Below are positions 55,175 to 64,000 of a DNA stretch of 64,000 nt, piece by piece. Under the pieces are notes generated by a model. That model was not told the origin of the DNA and ran no database searches. It worked only from the letters and a program-made list of their open reading frames with translations. The DNA is from Luteimonas cucumeris (lineage in GTDB: Bacteria > Pseudomonadota > Gammaproteobacteria > Xanthomonadales > Xanthomonadaceae), in contig NZ_VLKN01000007.1 in NCBI RefSeq assembly GCF_007830035.1, forward strand, positions 62,001 to 126,000, read 5' to 3'. Numbering within the stretch: position 1 is the stretch's first letter; the number at the start of each line of letters is the position of its first letter. A program made the translations under genes and the position numbers.

Positions 55175-55308
55175 CGTCCCTATCCTGCCTGTCGCTGCGC
55201 TGCGTCAACCGAAATGGTGCCGCAGTGGCGCTCCGGCGTCCATGTCGGCCGGCCCGGCATCGACGCCGTCGCTGCTAAAATCGCGGTCCCAGCGACCTGC
55301 GAGCAGCC

Positions 55309-56343
55309 GTGACGACTCCCACTCCCCTCACCTACCGCGATGCCGGCGTCGATATCGATGCGGGCAACGAAGTCGTCGAACGCATCAAACCGCTGGTCAG
55401 GCGCAGCTTCCGCCCCGAGGTGATGGGCGGCCTGGGCGGCTTCGGCGCGCTGTTCGACCTGTCGGGCAAGTATCGCGAGCCGGTGCTGGTGTCCGGCACC
55501 GACGGCGTCGGCACCAAGCTGAAGCTGGCGCAGCAGCTGAACCGCCACGACACGATCGGCATCGACCTGGTCGGCATGTGCGTCAACGACGTGCTGGTGC
55601 AGGGCGCCGAGCCGTTGTTCTTCCTCGATTACTTCGCCACCGGCAAGCTCGACGTCGACACCACCGTGGCCGTGGTCGGCGGCATCGCCAAGGGTTGCGA
55701 GCTGTCCGGCTGCGCGCTGATCGGCGGCGAGACCGCCGAGATGCCGGACATGTATCCGCCGGGCGAATACGACCTGGCCGGCTTCTGCGTGGCGGCGGTC
55801 GAAAAGTCGAAGATCCTCGATGGCAGCAAGGTACGCGCCGGCGACGTGCTGATCGGCATCGCCTCCAGCGGCCCGCATTCCAACGGCTATTCGCTGATCC
55901 GCCGTATCTACGACCGTGCCGGGCGCCCGGACGATGTCGATGTCGGCGGCGTCAAGCTGATCGACGCGCTGATGGCGCCGACCGCGTTGTACGTCAAGCC
56001 GGTCCTGGAACTACTCGGCACGCATGAATTGCACGCAATGGCGCACATCACCGGCGGTGGGCTGACCGAGAACATCATCCGCGTGATTCCCGATGGGCTG
56101 GGCCTGGACATCGAAGCGTCGGCCATCGTGCTGCCGCCGGTGTTCGACTGGCTGCAGCGCGAAGGTGCGGTGCCGCGCGAGGAGATGTGGCGGACCTTCA
56201 ACTGCGGCGTCGGCTTCGTGCTGGTGGTGGCGCAGGAAGATGCCACGGCTGTCGAAGGCGACCTCGACAGGCTCGGCCTGGCGCATCGCAGGATCGGTGC
56301 AGTCGTCGCGACCAGCAGCGATGAACGCGTCAAGATCGCCTGA
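55309..56343 (+). CDS. purM: Phosphoribosylformylglycinamidine cyclo-ligase
   Basis: Fifth step of purine synthesis: closes the imidazole ring of aminoimidazole ribonucleotide using ATP. In 344 residues, the N-terminal [20 protein letters not shown] (5-24), [13 protein letters not shown] (ATP site), [21 protein letters not shown] and [16 protein letters not shown] are all conserved. Start GTG 55309. It precedes purN by 11 nt, forming a purMN unit. Confidence 0.97.
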   Translation: MTTPTPLTYRDAGVDIDAGNEVVERIKPLVRRSFRPEVMGGLGGFGALFDLSGKYREPVLVSGTDGVGTKLKLAQQLNRHDTIGIDLVGMCVNDVLVQGAEPLFFLDYFATGKLDVDTTVAVVGGIAKGCELSGCALIGGETAEMPDMYPPGEYDLAGFCVAAVEKSKILDGSKVRAGDVLIGIASSGPHSNGYSLIRRIYDRAGRPDDVDVGGVKLIDALMAPTALYVKPVLELLGTHELHAMAHITGGGLTENIIRVIPDGLGLDIEASAIVLPPVFDWLQREGAVPREEMWRTFNCGVGFVLVVAQEDATAVEGDLDRLGLAHRRIGAVVATSSDERVKIA

Positions 56344-56354
56344 CGGCTTCACTC

Positions 56355-57104
56355 TTGTCAGATATCCGCCCGCTTTCCGGAGGGGCTTCGGCCCCGGCCA
56401 TCGGGACTGACGCCGGTATAGCCGCCTCACGCGGCCGGCCGCGCCGCATTGCCGTCCTGGCGTCCAGTCGCGGCAGCAACCTGCAGGCACTACTCGACGC
56501 CATCGTCAGCAATCGTCTCGATGGCGAAATCGTCGGCGTATTCTCCGACAAGCCGGCCGCACCGGCCCTGCAGCGCGTGCCGGAAATGCTGCGCTGGAGC
56601 CGCGATGCGAAGTCGTATGCGCGGCGCGGGGATTTCGATCGCGAACTGGGCGATGCCGTCGCTGCCTGCTCGCCGGACTGGGTGGTCTGCGCCGGCTACC
56701 TGCGCATCCTCGGCGATGCATTCGTCGAGCGATTCCGCGGACGCCTGCTCAACATCCATCCGTCGCTGCTGCCCAAATACCGCGGCCTGCGTACCCATGC
56801 CCGCGCGCTGGAGGCAGGAGACCAAGAACACGGTACCAGCGTGCATTTCGTGATTCCGGAACTGGATGCAGGCGCCGTGATCGCGCAGGCACGGGTGCCG
56901 GTACATGCGGACGACAGCCCGGAAACGCTGGCGGCGCGGGTGCTGGCTCGGGAACATCCGTTGCTGGTGGCGGTGATGCGGCTCGCGGTTGCCGGGCGAT
57001 TGACTGAATGCGGAACAACCGTGGCCGTGGACGGTCATACCTTGTTTACGCCGCTGCACTTAGATTGCGCCGGCGACCTCGTCCACCCTGCAGGCGCTGA
57101 ATGA
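56355..57104 (+). CDS. purN: Phosphoribosylglycinamide formyltransferase
   Basis: Transfers a formyl group from 10-formyltetrahydrofolate to GAR in purine synthesis. The core starts RIAVLASSRGSNLQALLDAI, with catalytic N-I-H in LLNIHPSLLPKYRGL, EHGTSVHFVIPELDAGAVI, and D-D-S in HADDSPETLAARV. The only in-frame start upstream is TTG 56355, which adds a 30-residue Gly/Pro/Ala-rich leader of unusual composition. The leader contains a GGGGC-TTCG-GCCCC hairpin at about 56378. The true start is therefore uncertain. The stop overlaps the DUF3108 gene (ATGA). Confidence 0.9.
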   Translation: MSDIRPLSGGASAPAIGTDAGIAASRGRPRRIAVLASSRGSNLQALLDAIVSNRLDGEIVGVFSDKPAAPALQRVPEMLRWSRDAKSYARRGDFDRELGDAVAACSPDWVVCAGYLRILGDAFVERFRGRLLNIHPSLLPKYRGLRTHARALEAGDQEHGTSVHFVIPELDAGAVIAQARVPVHADDSPETLAARVLAREHPLLVAVMRLAVAGRLTECGTTVAVDGHTLFTPLHLDCAGDLVHPAGAE

Positions 57105-57898
57105 TCCGCATCTTCTCCTTGTTGCTGCTGTTGCTGGCTCCCGCTGCCCATGCGCAGGATCCGGCAATGCCCGTGGCCATGCCCGCGGCGACGCAGGAAG
57201 CCACCGCGCCCGACAACACGATGGTGGTCGCCGCACCCGTGCAGGCGCCGCTGCAGCCTTTCGTCGCCGATTACCAGGTCTATCGCGGCGGCAAGCCGAT
57301 CGGCGATGCGATGATGCAGGTGGTGCAACTGGACGGCGGTCGCTGGCGCATCGACCTGGGCCTGAAGGGCACGCACGGCCTGGCGCGGCTGGCCGGGCTC
57401 AACCTGGAACAAAGCACCCTGTTCGACGTCGCCGACGGCCACTACCGGCCGCTGACCCAGAGCACGGTGCGCAAGGCGCGCTTCTCGAACAAGCAGAACA
57501 CCGGCACCTACGACTGGAACAGCCGCTCCGCGGTCTGGGAAGGCGACGTCAAGAAGGATCGCCGTGCCGCCATCCCGCTGCAGGACGGCGACATGAGCGC
57601 GCTGCTGATCAATCTGGCGATTGTCCGCGATGCCGAGCCGGGCAAATCGCTGCACTACCGTTTTGTCGACAACGGCCGCGTGCGCGACCATGAATACCTG
57701 GTATCGCCGGAACTGGAAAAGGTCAGCATCGACGACCTCGACTACAACGCCATGCGCGTCACCCGCGTGCGCAGTGGCAACGAGGAGAACATCTTCTGGA
57801 TCTCGTACGGCGTGCCGACGCCGGTCCGGATCGTGCAACGCAAGGATGGCGAGGACGTCCTCGACCTGCGTCTCATGCAATACACCAGGAGTCAGTAA
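57101..57898 (+). CDS. DUF3108 exported protein (first of tandem pair)
   Basis: A 265-residue exported protein. Signal peptide (IRIFSLLLLLLAPAAHA), a Pro/Ala-rich stretch (about 20-50), and the DUF3108 domain (about 53-262: PFVADYQVYRGGKPIGDAMMQV, RYRVDN-like HYRFVDNGRV, MRVTRVRSGNEENIFWISYGVPTPVRIVQRKDGE). DUF3108 proteins are conserved near purN in xanthomonads; function unknown. Its start overlaps the purN stop, and a paralogue starts 2 nt after its end. Confidence 0.87.
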   Translation: MIRIFSLLLLLLAPAAHAQDPAMPVAMPAATQEATAPDNTMVVAAPVQAPLQPFVADYQVYRGGKPIGDAMMQVVQLDGGRWRIDLGLKGTHGLARLAGLNLEQSTLFDVADGHYRPLTQSTVRKARFSNKQNTGTYDWNSRSAVWEGDVKKDRRAAIPLQDGDMSALLINLAIVRDAEPGKSLHYRFVDNGRVRDHEYLVSPELEKVSIDDLDYNAMRVTRVRSGNEENIFWISYGVPTPVRIVQRKDGEDVLDLRLMQYTRSQ

Positions 57899-57900
57899 CC

Positions 57901-58593
57901 ATGGCCATGATTTCCCGCAAGCACGTCGTCCGCATCGCGACCACCGCATTACTGATCGCCACCGCCAGCCTGCCGGCCTGGGCGATCAAGCCCTTCACCG
58001 CCGACTACGATGCCAACTACATGGGCATGCTCGGCAAGGGCCAGATGAAACTCGTCGCGGGCGAAGGCAATCGCGGCACCGTGACACTCAACATCCGCAG
58101 CAACGTCGCCAACCTCACCCAGTCGACCGAGTTCGAGGACCACAACGGCAAGTGGCGCCCACTGTCCAGCAAGGACTCCTCGCTGTTGCTGATCAAGAAG
58201 GTCAACCGCAATGCCAGCTACGACTGGGACAAGGGCGAAGCGCGCTGGACCGGCGACATCAAGCCCGACCGCGCCGGCCCGGTGAAGCTCAAGCCCGGCG
58301 ACCTCGACGGCATGCTGATCAACCTCGCCATCGCCCGCGATGTCGCCGCAGGCAAGCCGCTGCACTACCGCATGGTCGACGATGGCCGCATCAAGCAGCT
58401 GGACTACAAGATCGCCGGCAAGGAAACGCTGACTGTCGACGGCAAGGCGCAGTCCGCGACCAAGGTGGTGTTCACCGACGGCAACAAGGAGAACATCGTG
58501 TGGGTGGTCGATGGGCTTCCGGTGCCGGCACGCATCCTTCAGCGCAGGGACGGCAAGGACGAGATGGATTTGACGCTGACTTCGTTGCGGTGA
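57901..58593 (+). CDS. DUF3108 exported protein (second of tandem pair)
   Basis: A 230-residue paralogue of the preceding protein: signal peptide (about 1-29), then FTADYDANYMGMLGKGQMKL, LLINLAIARDVAAGKPLHYRMVDDGRI, and ENIVWVVDGLPVPARILQRRDGKDEMDL in the same order. The N-terminal linker is shorter. Duplicate and neighbour overlap or almost touch, so they are cotranscribed after purN. Function unknown. Confidence 0.87.
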   Translation: MAMISRKHVVRIATTALLIATASLPAWAIKPFTADYDANYMGMLGKGQMKLVAGEGNRGTVTLNIRSNVANLTQSTEFEDHNGKWRPLSSKDSSLLLIKKVNRNASYDWDKGEARWTGDIKPDRAGPVKLKPGDLDGMLINLAIARDVAAGKPLHYRMVDDGRIKQLDYKIAGKETLTVDGKAQSATKVVFTDGNKENIVWVVDGLPVPARILQRRDGKDEMDLTLTSLR

Positions 58594-58640
58594 GTTTTTA
58601 TTGACGCGGCGATGGGTGTGGCGGTGGGCCGGGGCCCACC

Positions 58641-60289
<1,649 letters not shown>

Positions 60290-60309
<20 letters not shown>

Positions 60310-60529
60310 CTTCCGGCGTCAACGTCTTCAACGCCAGCGCGTGGATCGCGCCACCCATCAACTCGCCGAGCGTGGCGTAGACCAGGCGGTGCCGGGCCAG
60401 CGGCATCTTGCCGCGGAAGGCCTCGGCGACCACGGTCGCTTCGAAATGCACGCCGTCATCGCCGGAAACCACGACATGCGCACCGGGCAGGCCCTGTTCG
60501 ATCAATCCACGAATGGTGTTGGCGTCCAA
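60290..60529 (-). CDS. ibaG: BolA family protein IbaG
   Basis: A BolA-like protein next to murA, as ibaG (yrbA) is in E. coli; BolA proteins bind monothiol glutaredoxins and iron-sulfur clusters. From the TTG at 60529 it has 79 residues, DANTIRGLIEQGLPGAHVVVSGDDGVHFEATVV with the conserved GxHFE, and MPLARHRLVYATLGELMGG-IHALALKT. A longer form from 60604 would add 25 residues unlike the family. The last residues (GAGS) come from the repeat array. It diverges from kdsD. Confidence 0.85.
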
Positions 60530-60672
60530 TTCTGAGCCTGCGATGAAAACGGGGAGGTCGGCCAGCGGCCGGATGGGCGACGCGCCGTGCGACCGCGGTG
60601 TCAAGTGCGGTTTTCACGGGGGAAGCGCGTAAAATGCAGGCAATAGCCTAGCGGAAAGCCTGCGTCCACGAA

Positions 60673-61674
60673 ATGGCAAACGACATTCCCGCTACTCCCG
60701 ACGCCTCCAGTTCCCTCGCCGCCAGCGGCCGTCGCGTCTTCGAAATCGAAGCGCGTGGCCTCGATGCCGTGGCCGCGCGCATCGACGGCGCGTTCTCGGC
60801 CGCCTGCGAGCTGATCCTGGCCGGCCGCGGCCGCGTGGTCTGCACCGGCATGGGCAAGTCCGGCCACATCGCGCGCAAGATCGCCGCCACCCTCGCCTCG
60901 ACCGGCACGCCGGCGTTCTACGTGCATCCGGGCGAGGCCGGCCACGGCGACCTGGGCATGATCACCGACGCCGACGTGCTGCTGGCGCTGTCCTATTCCG
61001 GCGAAAGCGACGAAGTGCTGATGCTGCTGCCGGTGCTCAAGCGCCAAGGCAACCGCTTGGTCGCGATGACCGGACGCGCGGCCTCGACGCTGGCGCGCGA
61101 GGCCGACGTGCATCTCGATGTCAGCGTGCCGACCGAGGCCTGCCCGCTCGACCTCGCGCCCACCTCCAGCACCACCGCATCGCTGGCGATGGGCGACGCG
61201 CTGGCCGTGGCCCTGCTGGAGGCGCGCGGCTTCACCGCCGACGATTTCGCGCGCTCGCACCCCGCCGGCACGCTCGGCCGACGCCTGCTGCTGCACATCG
61301 CCGATGTCATGCATGCCGGCGATGAAGTGCCGAAAGTGCGCGAGACCGCTCGCCTCAGCGAGGCGCTGGTGGAGATGAGCCGCAAGCGCCTGGGCATGAC
61401 CGCGATCGTCGATGGCCAGGATCGGCTGCTCGGCCTGTTCACCGATGGCGACCTGCGCCGTACCCTCGACGACGATCATGCCGACCTGCGCAACACCCTG
61501 ATTGCCGAGGTGATGACGCATGCGCCCAAGACCATCGCTCCGGACCGGCTGGCGGTCGAGGCTGCGCAACTGATGGAAGCGCACAAGATCAACGCGTTGC
61601 TGGTGGTGGACGAGGAGCGTCGCGTGGTCGGCGCACTCAACATTCACGACCTGTTGCGCGCGCGGGTGGTTTAA
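60673..61674 (+). CDS. kdsD: Arabinose-5-phosphate isomerase
   Basis: Converts ribulose-5-phosphate to arabinose-5-phosphate, start of KDO synthesis for LPS. In 333 residues the SIS domain spans about 40-185 (GRGRVVCTGMGKSGHIARKIAATLASTGTPAFYVHPGEAGHGDLGM and LSYSGESDE) and two CBS domains about 205-333. The metal/sugar site Lys, Ser and His are all present. It is the first gene of kdsD-kdsC-lptC-lptA-lptB; the gap to kdsC carries a 7-bp array. Confidence 0.96.
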   Translation: MANDIPATPDASSSLAASGRRVFEIEARGLDAVAARIDGAFSAACELILAGRGRVVCTGMGKSGHIARKIAATLASTGTPAFYVHPGEAGHGDLGMITDADVLLALSYSGESDEVLMLLPVLKRQGNRLVAMTGRAASTLAREADVHLDVSVPTEACPLDLAPTSSTTASLAMGDALAVALLEARGFTADDFARSHPAGTLGRRLLLHIADVMHAGDEVPKVRETARLSEALVEMSRKRLGMTAIVDGQDRLLGLFTDGDLRRTLDDDHADLRNTLIAEVMTHAPKTIAPDRLAVEAAQLMEAHKINALLVVDEERRVVGALNIHDLLRARVV

Positions 61675-61679
61675 ATGCC

Positions 61680-61775
61680 GGGACTGGGGACCGGGAATTA
61701 GGAATCGCCGAAGCAGAAGCGAAGCATCCCGTTGTCCGCGTCCTGTTCCCCATCTTTCTTCCCAAGTCCGAACAC
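61680..61775. repeat. 7-bp-phased repeat array between kdsD and kdsC
   Basis: GGGACTG-GGGACCG-GGAATTA-GGAATCG (61680-61707) is followed by a C-rich complementary section (about 61735-61775: TCCTGTT-CCCCATC-TTTCTTC-CCAAGTC-CGAACAC), an imperfect inverted counterpart. It ends at the kdsC start, which has no ribosome site. Confidence 0.65.
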
Positions 61776-61778
61776 TCG

Positions 61779-62318
61779 ATGCCTCCAGCCGCCGACTACC
61801 CTGCCGATCTGCTCGCGCGCGCCACCAGGATCCGGCTCGCCTGCTTCGACGTCGACGGCACGCTGACCGACGGACGCCTGTACTTCGACAGCGAAGGCCG
61901 CGAATCGAAAGCCTTCCACGTGCTCGATGGCCAGGGACTGGTGCTGCTGCGCAGGCATGGCATCCATGTCGCCTTCGTCACCGCGCGCGCCAGCCTGGCC
62001 TCGGAGAGGCGCGCCGCCGACCTCGGCGTCGAGTCCTGCATCGGCGTCAAGGACAAGCTGGACTGCGTGCAGCAGATCGCGCAGCGGCTCGGCATCGGCC
62101 TGGATGAAGTCTCGTTCATGGGCGACGACCTGCCCGACCTGGCCGTGATGTCGCGCGTGGGCCTGGCGGTCGTGCCGGCCAGTGCGCACGCATCGATGCT
62201 GGCCCACGCCCACTGGCGCACCCAGGCCCGGGGCGGCGAAGGCGCGGCGCGCGAGTTCTGCGACATGCTGCTGGTGGCTCAGGACCGGAGCGGACAACTG
62301 CAGGCGTTGGGCACATGA
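61779..62318 (+). CDS. kdsC: KDO-8-phosphate phosphatase
   Basis: HAD-family phosphatase that dephosphorylates KDO-8-P. In 179 residues, the HAD nucleophile motif CFDVDGTLTDG (about 22-32), the VTARAS loop (motif II), a K in IGVKDKLDCV (motif III) and GDDLPDL (motif IV) are seen. The small size without cap is typical of KdsC. The stop overlaps lptC by 4 nt. The start follows the repeat array directly. Confidence 0.95.
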   Translation: MPPAADYPADLLARATRIRLACFDVDGTLTDGRLYFDSEGRESKAFHVLDGQGLVLLRRHGIHVAFVTARASLASERRAADLGVESCIGVKDKLDCVQQIAQRLGIGLDEVSFMGDDLPDLAVMSRVGLAVVPASAHASMLAHAHWRTQARGGEGAAREFCDMLLVAQDRSGQLQALGT

Positions 62319-62878
62319 GCTGGCGCATCATCCTGGGACTGGTGCTGCTGGCGGCCGCGATCGCCACCGGCTGGTCGCTGTGGACGCATCGCGATCAACG
62401 CCGGCCTTCCGACGAGCGCAGCGACCGCCCCGACTACGTGCTGAAGGATTTCGAAGTGGTCGCGCTCAACAAGCAGGGCACGGAGGCCTTCACGCTGCGC
62501 GCGCCGCTGCTCAACCGGCGTCCCGACGACCAGACCATGACGCTGACCACGCCGCTGTTCTTCTTCCCCGACAAGCAGGGCGGGCATTGGCAGGCGCGAT
62601 CGCAGACCGCCTGGGTCAGCGCCAAGGCCGACGAAGTCCGGCTGAAAGGCGATGTCCGCGTCGACAGCCCGGACAATGCACCGCAGCCGGTGAAGATGAC
62701 CACTTCGCAGCTGAACGTATTCCCGGACAAGAGCCTGGCCCGCACGCCGGAGCTCGTTACCATCACCCGACCGGGTTTTATACTGCAGGGTCGCGGCTTC
62801 GAAACCGACCTGAAGACCAAGCAATACCAGTTCAACTCACAGGTTCGATCCACTTATGACCCTTCGACCAGCCCTTAG
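62315..62878 (+). CDS. lptC: LPS export protein LptC
   Basis: Bitopic inner-membrane protein that joins LptB2FG to LptA in the LPS bridge. The 187 residues have one N-terminal helix (about 4-23), then a periplasmic beta-jellyroll region (about 40-185: DYVLKDFEVVALNKQGTEAFTLRAP, ALLKGDVRV-like VRLKGDVRVDS, TSQLNVFPDKSLARTPELVTI). Fits LptC length. Overlaps kdsC (ATGA) and runs 23 nt into lptA. Confidence 0.93.
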   Translation: MSWRIILGLVLLAAAIATGWSLWTHRDQRRPSDERSDRPDYVLKDFEVVALNKQGTEAFTLRAPLLNRRPDDQTMTLTTPLFFFPDKQGGHWQARSQTAWVSAKADEVRLKGDVRVDSPDNAPQPVKMTTSQLNVFPDKSLARTPELVTITRPGFILQGRGFETDLKTKQYQFNSQVRSTYDPSTSP

Positions 62879-63382
62879 CCTGGCCCTCCTCGCCGCCGTG
62901 CTGGCGACGGTCTTCGTCGCGCCGGCCCTGGCGCGCACGAACGATCGCAACCAGCCGATGAACATCGCCTCGGACCAGCAGTCGGGCACTTTCGCCGACA
63001 ACAGCGTCAACGTGATCAGCGGCAACGTGCATATCCAGCAGGGCTCGCTGGACATCCGTGCGCAACGCGCCGAGGTCACGCTGAAGAACGGCGAGCCCAG
63101 CCGCGTCGTGTTCACCGGCGCACCGGTGGTGATGAAGCAGCAGATGGACGACGGCTCGCCGATGACCGCGCGCGCCGACAAGATCGATTACGACCTGAAC
63201 ACCGAAACCATCCTGCTGATCGGCAACGCCTTGGTCGAGCAGGCGCGCGGCAGCACCAGCGGCCCCAAGATCTCCTACAACATGACCACCGGACGCATCG
63301 ACAGCGGCGGCGGCAGCGGCGGCCGCGTCAAGACCACGATCTTGCCGCGCTCGGCCGCCCAGCCCGCGCAAGGGAAGAAGTA

Positions 63383-63383
<1 letters not shown>
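62856..63383 (+). CDS. lptA: LPS transport periplasmic protein LptA
   Basis: Periplasmic bridge protein that stacks to carry LPS to the outer membrane. In 175 residues there is a signal peptide (about 1-28) followed by the OstA-like domain ([61 protein letters not shown]). The start overlaps lptC by 23 nt and the stop overlaps lptB (TAATG). Confidence 0.94.

Positions 63384-64000
<617 letters not shown>

Overview
The window is high-GC (roughly two thirds G+C), densely coded chromosomal DNA. The gene content points to a Xanthomonadaceae/Lysobacteraceae bacterium (Lysobacter/Luteimonas-like): a fused aspartate kinase/diaminopimelate decarboxylase, a MurD2-MurL pair, an Rrf2-type suf operon with a Rieske protein, an AmgK-MurU pair, and the order hda/perM-like/DUF2066 divergent from purM/purN. 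I see no phage, plasmid, transposase, CRISPR, rRNA or tRNA gene.

Layout. 1-2.4 kb: 5' part of rfbB (dTDP-sugar synthesis), ssb, and a divergent polyprenyl diphosphate synthase. 2.5-9.2 kb: a dienelactone-hydrolase-like protein, then a tight minus-strand operon lysAC - small membrane protein - murL - murD2 that joins DAP/lysine synthesis to glutamate addition in peptidoglycan. 9.4-16.7 kb: phzF-like gene, a lower-GC patch with two accessory genes (one HNH-like), amidohydrolase, bile-acid-type symporter, glycine-zipper protein, and a LysR/hydrolase pair. 16.8-27.8 kb: unusual TonB receptor, OsmC, EF-G paralogue, HU-like protein with a basic tail, and a run of small membrane or lipoprotein genes. 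27.8-31.9 kb: a large structured intergenic repeat, a DUF5916 protein, a SET-domain protein and a cytochrome c lipoprotein.

32.0-46.3 kb is an iron block. The suf operon (sufR-B-C-D-S-GNAT-Rieske) has a good promoter and a palindrome at its start. It is followed by a Fur-box-controlled operon: catecholate siderophore receptor, piuC, PepSY membrane protein, DUF2271, DUF4198, apbE and a membrane flavoreductase. I read the latter as siderophore import plus an extracytosolic flavin-linked reduction chain.

46.3-60.6 kb: HutD-like, ComEA-like, M20 peptidase, GlsB-like, an inverted second copy of the large repeat, amgK-murU (peptidoglycan recycling), hda/perM-like/DUF2066, purM-purN, two DUF3108 proteins, an EF-hand protein coupled to murA, and ibaG. 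60.7-64 kb: kdsD-kdsC-lptC-lptA-lptB (LPS synthesis and export), cut by the window end.

Three repeat systems recur: a ~300 bp multi-hairpin repeat (two inverted copies, with paired stem changes), short palindromes at gene ends that sometimes supply the stop codon, and 7-bp-phased GGGAnnn arrays in three operon gaps and once in frame inside murD2.
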